Below, one piece after another: positions 1-11,768 of a DNA stretch of 64,000 nucleotides. The first letter of the stretch is position 1; each line of letters starts with the position of its first letter. A program made the translations under genes and the position numbers. A model generated the notes under the pieces. The model worked only from the letters and a program-made list of their open reading frames with translations. It ran no database searches and was not told the origin of the DNA. The stretch covers positions 10,505,055-10,569,054 of the forward strand of contig ML677366.1 of the NCBI GenBank assembly GCA_007922305.1, written 5' to 3'. This DNA comes from Dermatemys mawii. Taxonomy: Eukaryota; Chordata; Testudines; Dermatemydidae.

Positions 1-2765
1 CCCCAAATATGGTGATCAGCTAAACACTGAGCATGTGGGCAAGATGCCCAGGAAAGAATTCTCTGTAGTAAATCAGTTAAACCTTGAGCAAGAACTAGCC
101 AATCAAACACCTATGGCACTATTTGTTTTTCCTGTGCAAAACATGTGACTGTCTACCTCTTCTGATGCATCTCTGGGTACTATGGCCCCTGGGCATTTTG
201 ATGATACCTGAAGACAAGTGAATCTGTCATTTCTATATTTATTGAATCAGATTCTCTACTCTGGTTCCAGCCACTTTATGCCCCTGAGCACCTCAGAGGG
301 GCCACAATCTGTCTGCAGCTGACTTTAGTCTCACAGCAGGAGAGAACTCTCACCTGATGTAAAACCGGCAGAACCAGCACCTGTGACAACTGGTCACTTA
401 CCCCAGCACAGGGATATGCCAAGGGAGTAAGGAGTGTGTCATTGATGGGGAGCAGTACAAAGCTGATTTATGGTCTCTTGAGAATCACGGCCAGATGAAG
501 ATGAAGCACTAGGTTACTCTATCATCCATTGGCTTGGTGAAGCCTGAGCTCCTTGACACTCCGCCCCAGCTCTCGCACCAACCGGGTCTTGACACAAGAG
601 AGAATCTGGTCCATTATATATACTCGTGTATTTCTACTTTTCTTTGTACTGAGATTGAAGCTTGAATACATCCGGCCAAAATGATCAGAGGTGAGATACA
701 CAGTATTCCCACCGTCCCCATCATGAAAGTGGAGAAGAAAGGAGATCAGGGATTAACAGTTCAGTTTGCAGAGAATCAAAAGGTCTGTAGAACATAAGCT
801 CCTTTCTGTGATGAGAGCAAGCAGAAATTGTCCACCAGCCGCCATGTGTCAGAGGCTCATGGAAACAGATTGCCTGTTGTAAAAACTAGAAAACAATATT
901 GTGCTGCTGGCATGTGTCCAGGATATAACATGGAGCTAGGTTTATTAGACTGGCATAATTTATAACTTTAACACTGATAATATCTTTTCTTTCCGGTAAA
1001 CCTGCTAGATACGGAAGCTAATGAGTCAGATCTTCAACTGGCGCAAACAGACCTAGCGCCATTAAAGTCAATAGAGCTATGCTGATCTGCCTCAGGCAAG
1101 GATGTAGTCCAGTGTTTTGCTGAGCTACAATTTAGTATTCCCAATCAAGCATTTACACTACTGATGGGTGAACCTCGAAAAATTCAGTGATCCAGTTCAG
1201 CTCTTCATCCAACTAAGGGCACCATCCAGTAGCTACTCCCTGCATGGAATTCCCACTTGCTTCAATGGGATTTCTGTACATATGGGAAAACGCCAAGTCT
1301 GCAAAATTGTCCTGGAAAGGTTGCAAGCTTTGGGCAGTGCTGGAAATATTATGCAAAGAAGACTTTTTCCCCAGGGCATTTTAACTCTTCCACTTCAGGA
1401 CTCAGGTGGATCCCAGAAAACAGATGTGTACCAAAGAAAAATATTAACCATACTTTTTTAACTTAAAAAAAGAAATTGGCTCTAGTTTGGGGTGAGGTTT
1501 GGACAAAAGTTCCAGGAACATGATATTTGTAGGTGGAGCAGATGAGTGGATCCTACCTTATTCCCTCCTGAATTCAGTCTCATGCTGAATACTGCTTGAA
1601 AAGTTGTTCAATTTGCAAGAAGGGTCAAATTAATAGACAATGACTGGAACAGTCTCAGAACTTTAAAATCTCACCTCTCCTGGCAGAAGGGGGTGCTTTT
1701 TACAGCTGCCTTGTTATTCCATAGAATTCACATTGAATCCCATACAAGACTGGTGGCCCATTAAGGCTTAAGTGTGAGGTTGCCGGAAGATATAAGGGAA
1801 AGAAAATGGCTCCAATTTCTGCTCTCACTTGCACCACATTAATTGCATAGTGACACCACTGAAATTAGTTCTTTCGGGTTTACATCGAGAGGAAACTGCT
1901 GTCAGAACCTGGCCTGTGAAATGGAAATATGAGCACAGAATTATTCCTGAGTAATTGGGGGCTCTTCAAAATGAACCCAAGACAAGGTGAAGATAATAGA
2001 AGCGAGTTGGAAAGAGATACAGAGAGCTCTCGAGGATAGTGAAAGAGAGATGAATCCAAGCCTCAGGTCCTGGGCCATTCTTCAAATGGGAAACAGAACT
2101 GATTTGTCTACAGAGTCGGCTGCTTCCCTGTTCTCCAATACAAAGGCACAGGCACTTTCAGACCATCAGTAACCACCATCTAAAAGTTATCATCACAACT
2201 AACAATGTCCCATACATTCATAGACTGCATAAATGCCAGAAGCCCAAATCTGTTATATAGAGAAGCTCTCTTTGCAAGAAGCAGGCAGTGAAAATAGGAA
2301 ACAATCACACCTCACTGGCATAAGAATCATTCTACAATCTGCAACCCTCAATGCTTCATTTCTGTTATTTGCCTGACTTTTGTTCACTGGGGCAAAATGT
2401 ACCCATATCTTCTTGGAGCTGACAAGATCAAACCACTGGAAATTCAGAGACGCCCTGAAATCCACTAGGGACTTTGCAATTGCTATTGATTTTACGTGGA
2501 AGGAGCTTAGACACTAGAATGATGGGTGGCAGCATAAAACCCTGAAATAGAGAGAGAGATAAATATCTCCACTTTCCCTCTAGCACTCTCTGATTAGCAA
2601 GTATAAATAAACCCAGGCTATTTTATTGCCTTTCTATTCCGAGGGCATGGAGCCAGTTGGAGTAATTTCCACCGGACAGTGGAACCTCAGATTAAAGCTT
2701 CCTCCGATTAACTGTAAACATGGTGAAGTAAAACTCTCTGAATTCAGCCCAGGAATACTTGACCC
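1..2765. other. Anonymous stretch, no gene recognised
   Basis: The longest open frames are under 100 codons and do not resemble any protein I know. A GC-richer patch at about 520-620 contains a 30-codon minus-strand frame (ATG at 614, stop at 522), reported separately as a weak observation. I recognise no interspersed repeat here. Confidence 0.6.
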
Positions 2766-2990
2766 TATATAACACCTTCGTCTAAGCATCTCAAAGTGCT
2801 TTGCACACGTTCAATACTATGCTTTTGTGATCTTTTTTTCCCCATTTTACAGATGGGGAAACTGACACAGAAAAGTTAAGTAACTTATCTAAGGTCACAC
2901 ACCAAATCAGTGGCAGAGCTGAGAAAGGAACCCAGGAGTGCTGACTCCTAGTCACTCTGCTGTAATCATTAAACTACACTACCTCCCAAA
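2766..2990 (-). repeat. MIR-like SINE, antisense
   Basis: Read on the plus strand this has the antisense MIR layout: a 'catctcaaagtgctttgca' block, then 'ccattttacagatgggg', then 'ggtcacac' with 'cagtggcagagctgag', and ends where the tRNA-like head would lie. MIR elements are tRNA-derived SINEs with a conserved core, shared across amniotes. The copy looks near full length but divergent, so it is an old insertion. Confidence 0.8.
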
Positions 2991-3011
2991 GGTAGGATTA
3001 GAACACAAGAA

Positions 3012-3240
3012 TCTTGACTGCAGTATTGATTCCAACCTAACCTTAGCTCTGGACCCGCAGTCTACCTCAATTCCAAACCTAACTCTGTCCTATCCTAGAT
3101 CTTCCAGACAACCCCAAACCTAACTCTGTTATGGAGACCTCAGTTAGCCCCAACCCTAAGCCTAGCTCCACTCCATCAAGTGTCCCAGTCCCTCAACCAA
3201 GTGGACCAACCACTTTCAACCTTAACCTTTGCTTGGGATC
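3012..3240. repeat. Degenerate CCTAA-rich tandem array, left
   Basis: Short phrases such as 'ccaaacctaactctgt' (near 3072 and 3113, about 41 bp apart), 'ccaaccctaagcctagc' and 'caaccttaacc' recur on a strand rich in C and A and poor in G. The units are too diverged for a fixed consensus. The motif resembles the vertebrate telomere hexamer CCCTAA, but there is no perfect run of it. A sister array lies at 4490-4870. Confidence 0.55.
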
Positions 3241-4489
3241 TGTTGTGATTATGGGCCCTATGCTCAATGGTGAAAAGCAAGTGAAAGTTCATAAGATGTC
3301 ACAATAACCTATGATCTTTTGCTTGCCTGAGAAATAAATATTATGAAAAGGTGTAAGAAAACCAGACAGAAAAATGGACTTAGTTCGAGCAAAGATGGCC
3401 AACTGATGTAAGTTAAGAATCATGGTGACATCATACTTTGTAAATGAGAAAATGTGGGAACAAAGTTACCTATGCCAAGTTTGGCCTTATGGAAATAGAT
3501 TTTGTTGGTGGATAAAATATGCCACATATTTTTACTCCTTTTGGGGATTCTTGAAGAGACTTTGGGGCAAAAAAAAGAATCTTCTTCCTTCCAGCCTTGC
3601 AACTCATCTCAACTCATCAGATCCCCCTTGACGTCAAAAGGAACACAGACCAGTCAGCTGCCCTTGCTCTTGTTTAAGGAATTTTGTTTCCATCTGTTAA
3701 GGGCTGAAAGTTATCACATCATTATGATGTGCAGTCCTCAGCCCATCAATGGGGAGATCTAATTGCCTACACCAAAAAGGCACGTACAATCCTGGATTGA
3801 TTTCCTTGCTCTTGTTGTGTTCTTTCTGCCCTCCCTCCTTCCCTGTCTTCAAATCCTGAAATCAACTATACTGAATTCATCCAAGCCTGCCTTGTCTAAG
3901 GAAAAAGAATCCAACCAGATGACGACCCTGATCAGCATGTGAACCAGGTTCCAAGAAGCAGGTGTCATGGTCAGCGTGCCAGCCAAAGCATTCACTCGTA
4001 ACTAACCAGCGGTCAAGTGTCCCAAAAACATCAACAAAAGCTGTATTTCACCCAGCTTTTCTATCCTGTCTCTCCTCAACCTTGAGTCTACTTGGCTGTT
4101 GAAAACAGAATAAGTGAGTGTCCTTCATGCTTCAGGACTGAGAGTAAAATTAACCTATTCCTTTTTCATCACAGGAAGTTTATTAATGAAAATAAGAGAC
4201 TGATTTTTTTACTCCAAAAGGAGAGAGACTTGGATAGGGTCTGACTAAGTCTGTTTTGCATAATCACTCAACCGCAGTTTCAATATAAATGTTTGCTTTA
4301 AATCCTTGTTCTTTTTTTTTTTTTAGTTTAATCCATACACTTTCCATTTGAAATGAATGCTGTGGCATATTTGCCAAATAACCAAGTAAATCAAAGGTCT
4401 CTGTAAAAAAATAACCCTGAATCTATCACCGCTTAATGCTGGACAGTGAAAGGGTTTAACTCTCTGGGCCTTTGAGGTCAATATCAAGA
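3241..4489. other. Anonymous stretch between two CCTAA-rich arrays
   Basis: No gene or repeat family is recognised with confidence. Open frames are up to 86 codons and lack known motifs. A 'tgaaaataaaa'-like A-rich patch and a T run at 4312-4325 are the only simple features. The stretch lies neatly between two similar degenerate arrays, so it could be an insertion that split one array. Confidence 0.4.
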
Positions 4490-4870
4490 CAACATTTCCC
4501 AAACCAACCCCAATTCTAAACTTAGCCTGAGGGCACCAACCAATACCGACCCTAACACTACACCAGAGCCACAACCTAGCTCAAGCTACCCTACCTCTAC
4601 TGACCTCAAACATAAATTTAGCCCAAGGGCTCCTAATGGCTCGAGGCCTAGCCCCCTACCTGTCCAAATCTTTACCGTAGCCTGGAGCTATGATCTGTCA
4701 TGATCCCTAATCCTAGTGAGGGGCCCCCTAACCCTAATATTAGCCTGAGGCTACCAACCATCACCACCCCTAAACTTTGCCCTGAGCCAACAATCAGTCC
4801 CATTCCTCAGTTTAGTTGGAGGCCACCAATCAACCTGTATCTGACCAGTTCCTGGAGTCCTTTGTCTACA
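4490..4870. repeat. Degenerate CCTAA-rich tandem array, right
   Basis: A block of the type 'agcctgagg.accaaccaa....ccctaa' recurs at about 4524, 4563, 4742, 4779 and 4813, with spacings of roughly 34-38 bp and half-units of 18-19 bp between. A clean 'ccctaaccctaat' occurs near 4727. The frame across it codes a proline- and threonine-rich peptide, which is the expected by-product of a CCTAA-like repeat and not evidence for a gene. Confidence 0.65.
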
Positions 4871-5905
4871 TCAGGATCAAAGTCTTCATTCAAACTAAAA
4901 AAGTCAGGTTTTTTGTTTTTTTTTTTTGCCCTTGTGCTTGGGAAGAAAAGCTGGAAATCCTGAACCCAAAGCTGCAGGCCCTGCCTGAATCTTCAGACAG
5001 CCTGGAAGTAGATAAGCAAGAAAATGTAGACGAGTACAGCAGGTCTGGCCCACTCACATAAACAGGCAAATCGCAGTAGCTGCGGTCAGAACTGGGGGGA
5101 TTCCCACACCATACCATGCTAACTTCTCAGTGGACAAGGGCCTCTGCTGTTCCTGAGGGCAGGAGGGAGAAGGTGGCCCCATGGCCACTGCCTGTCTGAG
5201 GGATGGAGGGCCCATTATCAATGCAAATATGGAGTGGAGCAGAGCCACAGCACAGAAGCAGTGCCTTGAGGCTCTCTTCTTGTGGTGTGCTAATACCCTG
5301 GATTGCCTTCATCTGGCCCTGCCTTCTCCTTCCTTGCCCTTTTCAGTGATGAGCCCTTGAATTCCAGGCCCTTGACCCAAGCAAGGTGACCCCAATAGGG
5401 AGGCAATGCAATATGTGAAATGATCTACAGCCATCAGGAATTTAATGCCAATGCTGGATATGTTGACAGCCCCGCAGCCTCCCTGTGTAAAGTCCCTGGT
5501 GGCGGGGAGGGTGTAAAGGCTTGTTTTTGGCGGCAGAATGATATGATTCTATAAATGTAGCCTGTCTGTGCCAGAAAGGGAAACCCTTTCTTTAGAAGAA
5601 ACTGGCAATAAATCACTCAGCCAGGTGATGTGAGCCCAAACAGTGCTAACTGACCAACAGCTTCTGCTGCAAAGGATGCAGTGTAGAGGTATCCATCAGC
5701 GGGATGAAAGGGTTACATGTCCTCATCCCCGTAAATATTCACTCAGCTGCTTGGTCTGAGGGCTTTTACTCTGGGCAGAGATGCATTCACTGCTGGCTTG
5801 GTACATTTCGAAAGGAGCTTCCAAGCTGGGAAGAATTTTCACATGCTCCATAACTGAGCCAAACACAAATGTGCTAACCTTTCACATGGTTTCCATCATT
5901 GTTGC
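4871..5905. other. Anonymous stretch, no gene recognised
   Basis: Moderately GC-rich between 5050 and 5350, with several overlapping frames of 60-87 codons on both strands, none of which looks like protein. A T-rich run lies at 4910-4926. I see no splice-flanked conserved frame and no recognised repeat. Confidence 0.55.
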
Positions 5906-6038
5906 TTTGACGGTGAGCTTTTTGGGGCAGTGACTGTCTTTTCATTATATGTGAGTGCAGCACCTAACACAATGAAGCCCCAGTCACTACTGGTCCTCCA
6001 GGTACTATTGCAGCGTAGACACTAAATAATAATAATCT
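5906..6038 (+). repeat. L2/CR1-type LINE or SINE 3' end
   Basis: The block 'gagctttttggggcagtgactgtc' (split here) followed by 'gcagcacctaacacaatg' and a terminal 'aataataat' is the degenerate 3' end shared by L2-type LINEs and SINEs that use them. Sister copies occur at 9389, 30620 and 46970 (plus) and 28893 (minus). Confidence 0.6.
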
Positions 6039-6706
6039 TTCTTACCATAAATGATAACTAATTACTTAACAACAAGATTTGTAGGAGCTTTGTTTGTTTC
6101 CTCATGACTTTCTTGTTGGTACAAGCTGTCAGACTGATCGTTCTGGAGAAGGGAGTAATTCATTAAACACCAGAGCAGACACAGCCTGGGTAGCAGCAAC
6201 ACATGTTTATCTGCACTGCCCCACCAATGTCTCTCATCCCATTTCTGGACGGCCCACATCTAGAGAGAAGGGCAGAGTTCAATCGCCATTCCCATCGAGT
6301 CCTTGGGGGCCTCTCTGCTGTGCCACAAAATAAGTGGGACAGTTATGCTGGAGTTCAGGGAGGAGATTATGTTGGGGGCTGATTGGGAATTGAACTGAGA
6401 CCCACCAATTCCTTCCTCAAAGGTCATCAGACAGTCAAAAAATGGCAATCAACTATCAGTCGCTGCCAACATGGAAATGATTCATATTGGACACCTGAAG
6501 GTAAAGTCCAGTAACGATTCTCTGAGCCATTCATCCACCCAATATTTTTGTTTGAACGTGGACTCTGCTCCCTCAGAGCCAGTCTTCTCCCTGCCATTGG
6601 TCTTGCACACAAGTCATGATGCTGCAACTTTGACCTCCCTTCCATTTCCAGGGTTAAAGAGCATGATGTCATGCATGCAGAAGGATCTCATTTCCTTGCA
6701 GGACTG
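6039..6706. other. Anonymous stretch, no gene recognised
   Basis: Overlapping frames of 60-81 codons on both strands cover 6062-6707, but none has recognisable composition or motifs. No repeat family is identified. Confidence 0.55.
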
Positions 6707-6974
6707 AGGCTATCGCTACACTACAGAGCTTGCAGCTGTACTGCTGCAGCACTGCTAGTGCAGATGCTCTAAGAAGGGACAGCGCTGTCCTGTCAACTTA
6801 ATTACTCCAGCCCAAGCAAATGGCAGTAGATTTGTCGGCAGGATAAACCGACATAGCACTGTCCACACTTGTGCTTAGGTCTGTGTAACTTAGTTGCTTG
6901 GGGAGGGGGCGGCTTATTCATCCCCCTGAGCGACATAACTTATACCGACGTAAGCTGTAGTGTGTACATGGCCT
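6707..6974. mobile_element. Non-autonomous DNA transposon, Harbinger-like
   Basis: The ends are inverted repeats: 'ggctatcgctacactacag' at the left and the complement of 'ggccatgtacacactacag' at the right. Flanks are TGA and TAA, compatible with a 3-bp TWA/TNA target duplication typical of PIF/Harbinger. Inside are 'agcgctgtcc' and 'accgacgtaagc' blocks and no open frame of useful length, so the element needs a transposase from elsewhere. Its ends resemble those of the elements at 24367 and 31154. Confidence 0.65.
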
Positions 6975-7295
6975 AAGACAAAAGCTGGTTTTAGAAGGAG
7001 AAAGGTCTCATTCCATACACGGCACCAGGAAGAACAGCAAAAGAGACACAGCTCAGTGCCAGCCAAGTGCATTGTTGTTTGGATAATTGTTCTTTCATTA
7101 AAGTTTCCTCCAGGCTAAATACCTCCTCCTAAGAGGATGAGGTAATTAGATAATCTTTGAAATTTTGCCCCATGAAATACTAGAGAATACAAATCACCCT
7201 ATCCCCTACAATCACTTTGAACACACATCCACATTATTGCCTCAGTAAATGATTAAAAGCCAGTGTTGCACTGGCCAATTGATTGGGAGCCAGAA

Positions 7296-7440
7296 TTTCA
7301 TATGTATTTAGGTGCCTAGAGATACAGGGAGGTGCCTAGTGGGGCTTTTCAAAAGCACTTGGGCACCTAAGTCCCACTGATTTCAAAATCTCACAAGCCA
7401 TCCTATTTGCATTTTTAGGCCCTTAAGTACCTTTGAAAAT
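7296..7440. repeat. Foldback-type repeat of the GGTGCCTAAATAC family
   Basis: 'ttaggtgcctagag', 'gcacctaagtcccactgattt' and 'cccttaagtacctttgaaaat' are diverged arms of a foldback family seen more cleanly at 11769 and 41143. Arms are interrupted, so this copy is old. Confidence 0.5.
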
Positions 7441-7550
7441 CTGGCGGTCCATGCCTTAATTCCCCACCTGAGAAATAGAGATACCTCACAGGGGTGTTGG
7501 GAGGATAAATTCAGTACTGTTTGCGAGGCACCCATACACTACAGTGAGGC
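7441..7550 (+). repeat. MIR-like SINE, 3' part
   Basis: 'ccccacctgagaaatagagatacctcacaggg' (split phrase) followed by 'gtgttgggaggataaat' is the MIR core and 3' section in sense orientation. It directly follows the foldback repeat. Confidence 0.6.
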
Positions 7551-8324
7551 AGGCCATGAGAATACCTAGGCAGATAGACAGACAGCTAGTCAGTCATACC
7601 CCAGGGTAACATATGTTAATGATGAAGAAGCAACATAGTCTGGCGGTGTTTTGGCATTCAGAAGGCACTGCTTTGAAATTGGCACAAAATGAGAAACCCT
7701 CAAGATTTAGTAGTGAAAACTGAAAGAGTGCTGAATGTGTGTTCTCGGAGACGAAGAGGCGTCTGAGAGGAGGAGAACCATTAAATTGAATTATAAAGGA
7801 ACTTGTGTCTTGGAGCAGGGATCAGTGTGGTAATGAAAGAGGAGGGGGGCTCCTTTCCTGGTTTTCTCTCTCTCTCTCTCTCATTCTCTCTTATCAGATT
7901 TACACCATCTTAACTGCACTGACTTCTGATTTACACTGTTGTCAGTAATGGGAGAGTGGAGCCCATTATGTTGATCCAGGGCATTTAATCTGAACTCATC
8001 GATATAAAGGGAGCAGATTCTGCAGCTTGCAGAGGGAGGCAAAGATGCTATAAGCTCTTTGTAGGGTATCCCATTTATTGAGGCTCAATTCCCCAACTCC
8101 CAGTAAAGTCAGCACTGGGCAGATGTCCAGCTGGTGTAAATTGACATCATTCCACTGATTTCTGCAGCGCTACACCCGTTTCGACCAGCTGAGTATCTGG
8201 TCACTGGGAGCCGAGGGCACTCATCAGCTTACACAGGCTCCATGACCTAGGACCATGCAGAACCTCAGAATTGGAATTCTCTCCCAGCACCGGTGGCCAG
8301 CGAAGGCTTTAACTGGAAAATGCT
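7551..8324. other. Anonymous stretch, no gene recognised
   Basis: Apart from the (CT)n run, I note two diverged half-foldbacks around 7895-7985 and 8085-8200 that contain 'atttacac' and 'ggtgtaaa' phrases of the amniote hairpin family. No coding frame. Confidence 0.5.
7866..7884. repeat. (CT)n microsatellite
   Basis: About nine uninterrupted CT dinucleotides followed by further pyrimidine-rich sequence to 7895. Confidence 0.9.
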
Positions 8325-8530
8325 AATCTTTTATAATAGGCTGACCTTTCAGGGCTGTACTTTACTGGTTTTAATGAGCTTGCCTGCGAGGGTTGATGGA
8401 TGTAGTTGTATGGTGCTCCCAGGCTCAAATTTATTATAATTAAGTTGTTAGTTAAAGGAGCTTGCCTCGAGGTCACCATCTTTTGGTCTTGAGCTCATTA
8501 ATATTAGCCTCTCACATTAATTTATCATTC
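8325..8530. other. Candidate conserved non-coding element
   Basis: An AT-rich, repeat-free block with several homeodomain-type TAAT/ATTA cores ('ttataattaag', 'cattaatatt', 'cattaattta') and one nuclear-receptor-like half site ('tgacctttc' near 8342). No open frame. Enhancer function is inference from composition only; an alignment to other vertebrates would decide. Confidence 0.3.
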
Positions 8531-9388
8531 ATCCCGCATACAGAAACTAATGAAAATATTCTCAGCATCATTTTTCTTTCTTTTTTTTCTCTCCCCCCGC
8601 CCCTTCGTTGAAGTGGTTACTTTGGCAGGAAATGGGCATGAGCAAATGGAACTAGAGTGTGGGCTTCTCTGTGTGAGCAGAGGAAAAGTGTGTGACTCAC
8701 AAAACCACACACACTGGCACTAACACACCAAGGGCAATCTTCCAAGTGCTTTCCCTGCCCTCTTCCAGGATGCTAAAGGGCAAAAGGCTTGAGAGGATGA
8801 TGACCATTGTACAGTATCTTGGGGGACTGGGACACACTTTCATGGCTGCTCAATTTCTGACTTACTGGAGATTTTCCCCCCTCATATCATGACAATAATG
8901 ATGCACAATATTTCTAAGGAAATCAAGGGGGCTTCATTCACATTACATAATACTACCAGACTGCCAAGGATGAAGATTCATTGCAAGAAGAGCCAACAAC
9001 AATTGCTGAGGTGATGTCTCAGTCTGCACAATCTTTTCACCAGGTCTGTGTCTTACAGAGAGAGCTCTTGTGTGTTTCAGGTTCCATTGGAAATGAAGAC
9101 TGGGTGAAGAATTTAACCTTCAGCATGTTTCAATGTACTCAATGGGACATTCAGCAATCCTGTAGCCATAGGGGGAATCTAGGGATCTTCTAAACTCAGA
9201 TCCATCTGAAAGCAGCAGGTGGGTTATCTTCTAAGCCATCACACCTCCTGCGTTCCTTTTCTGACACATGGTTCCCTCAGCAGAGCTTACTTAGCTGATT
9301 ATTGCACTGGTGAACCTGGAAATGGTTGGAGATTCAAAGGAGATTCAAAGGTTTGGAGCACCTAGCTACCAAGAATGTGCGAGACATA
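8531..9388. other. Anonymous stretch, no gene recognised
   Basis: A pyrimidine-rich run (8570-8605) and short frames of 60-70 codons only. No repeat recognised. Confidence 0.55.
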
Positions 9389-9510
9389 AGTTGTAAACCC
9401 CTTTACGCATACGCTGTCTTTTTGTTCTGTGTACAGTGCTTAGCACGATGGGATCCTCTTCCATGCATGGGATCCCTAAGCACTAGTGCAATAAAATCAT
9501 CAATCATCAT
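9389..9510 (+). repeat. L2/CR1-type LINE or SINE 3' end
   Basis: 'ttgtaaaccc', 'gctgtctttttgttctgtgt', 'acagtgcttagcacgatggg' and 'cctaagcactagtgcaataa' follow the order of the family 3' end also seen at 5906 and 46970. Confidence 0.65.
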
Positions 9511-10364
9511 CATAATTCCTCTTAGTAACCAATTATTGACCAGCAGATCTTATTACCACAACTGGGCATGTTATTGCTACCACAATCAGTGATGTTGCTT
9601 AAAGAAGCCAATGAAAGCAAGTTATTCTGCATTAGAAACACAGAAGTGTTGATGTCGGTGTGGGAGGAGGAATCATTACTAAAGAGAAAATCAAAATTGA
9701 TAAGGAAAGAATTTTATTGTCAAAGTACGATCTGAAAAATGGCCATATAGGTTGGGTTTTCCTATTTATTACTTTGCATGGGGTTACAGATCAACTGCAT
9801 TTACTTTACAAGATTTTTTTGCTTACATCCAAACCTACAAATATCAGTTTTGGGTGTGAAAATCCAGTTATTCCCTTTCTGCTTCTCCCTTCATCACTAG
9901 AGATGGACCCAAACTGGAATACCTGATCCAAATACTTCTCTTGAACATTGGATTCGAATCTAGATCACCATTTCATGTCTTGGCCCCCAGCTAATAGTAA
10001 CCAGCAATAAAGTTCTACAGTTGCAACTGACAGATTAAAGATTCATGGGCCAGCATGGTATGCAATTGACTCTTCAATATTTCCATCAGCTCTAATGGAA
10101 GGGAAACAAATATGGCTAAAACAAACAGAGGCATCCGATATGTGCAGCAACGTTGTGCTGGGCTTGATTCTCCACAGTCTTTCATCTTGCACAGTCATTT
10201 ATACTTGTGCAAAGTACACAATGTTTAGAGGCGGTCAGAACACTTTTCCTGACATTTCATTTCAGAGAAATATGCTGTTTCATCAAAGCCAAAATGTTTC
10301 ACAGAGGTATATCAGTCTCCACAAAGTTTTCAATGGGAAGGTTAATGGATGGTGGGGAGGAAAT
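9511..10364. other. Anonymous stretch, no gene recognised
   Basis: A 120-codon frame begins at 10095 and runs to 10457, but it lacks any recognisable motif and its end lies inside a SINE. A weak dispersed repeat ('gatggacccaaactgg' near 9903) resembles text near 34826 and 56941. Confidence 0.5.
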
Positions 10365-10490
10365 CAAGAGATGCTCTGTATAGCTGAATGGTCAGAGTAC
10401 TGGTTTGGGATGGGAAAAACCAACCTTCAAGTCCCTTCTTTGCTAGATTCAGAGTGATCTGGCATGAGGAACTCTGCTTTGAATCAAGCT
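10365..10490 (+). repeat. tRNA-derived SINE head
   Basis: An A-box-like 'tgaatggtcagagtactgg' is followed about 30 bp later by a B-box-like 'cttcaagtccc', the spacing of a tRNA-derived Pol III promoter. Divergence from a real tRNA and lack of a cloverleaf make it a SINE, not a tRNA gene. Confidence 0.55.
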
Positions 10491-11525
10491 GGGTCTCCCA
10501 AATTACAGGGTTTCCTGACTGCCTCACGATGAATACGTGATCATGTTTCTAACCATAACCGTGCAAATATTTTCAATTGGACCTCCACCCTGACTCTACG
10601 TTTGCAGCTGCATTTTCACGCCTGCAGTCAATGGTGGGTGAAAATGAGGGGATTCAGCCATCCATCCAACCACTTGATTTGCATGTAGTTAGATGACTAA
10701 ATCGTAGCACTTGTACCTGCAATTCATTGCAAATACAGAAATGACAGGCTACTAAATTCAAGGGTATCTCTCGAAATAAGACACTTGGGTTTCTGAGAGG
10801 GCATTTTCAATTGGTAGTTTTTAAAAATGTTTCAAAATATAAAAAATTAGCACAACTGTTCTTTTAAGCATCGCATCAGAACTAGGACTGAAGTGCTGCT
10901 GTTTAATCAATGAATTGGACTTGGTCATTATGAACTCCTGCTATGCTAGCTGTGATCAGGTGAGGAAATATAGAGAGCCATTAGATTGTGTTACCAATTA
11001 ACACAGAAGGACCAAGTTCGTAATCAAATGTAACCATTGCATGTGTTAAGGGCTGCAAAAACTATAATCATGATCTTGTTTCTCCGCTTTATGAGATGTA
11101 TTTACATGTTAATGACCATATCAAGCACAGGAATAATCCTACAACTGGAGATGCTGCCGCAGAGAGGTAGTGAGGTGTGACCAGACTGACAATGTACTAA
11201 AGACAACAAACTGATCAATAGGTAGCCAGGGGATGTTTTATGGTCAGTTCTGAAATGAATGGTCTAAGATTTCAGTTGTTTTATCAATGACTGTTCAGAT
11301 TTCAAAATGAGAAAAAACAGCCAGATGTTTTGGTAGCTGTCTAGTAAATAAAACATAGAATTAAAGTCCTGTCTCAAATTTGTGATGGAGTGATTGCAAA
11401 AGGTTTGGCGTCAGCACAGAAAAATGGCCAGACGTCCTGGGATCAGAGGGATTCCTGCTTTGTAGTCATCCAATTCTACCCATCCTGAGTTAAAACATAC
11501 CAGGACTAGTAAACCTGACTTCGGG
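10491..11525. other. Anonymous stretch, no gene recognised
   Basis: AT-rich sequence with no frame over about 65 codons and no recognised repeat family. Confidence 0.55.
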
Positions 11526-11607
11526 CATGATCCCTATCCCACTAAAGTCAGTGGGCATTTTGCGAGTCAGAAGGACTCCCGTTGACTTCCGTGGACTTTG
11601 GATCAGG
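11526..11607. repeat. Foldback repeat, GATCCAAAG family
   Basis: Left arm 'catgatccctatcccactaa' pairs imperfectly with right arm 'gtggactttggatcaggtc'. Similar palindromes with a central 'cattgactt'-like spacer occur at 14209 and 41229. Confidence 0.5.
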
Positions 11608-11768
11608 TCATAGGAGCAGAAGCGGGTTCTTAGAAAGCATACTTTAGTGGCACTCCCTGTGTGGTGAATGTAGCTATGTAACACCACAATCCTGCGATTT
11701 TTGCAACCATTGTGGTGTTTATCCTGACATCCTGGCCAAATTGTAACTTAGGTGGTGCCATGGGACCA

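Noticed and set aside
3012..4870. Interstitial telomere sequence
   Set aside because: The CCTAA-like words are never a pure hexamer run, and the period is about 18-19 or 37 bp, not 6.
10365..10490. Functional tRNA gene
   Set aside because: A- and B-box-like words are present but the cloverleaf does not form and the segment continues as SINE; the same holds at 50521 and 61140.
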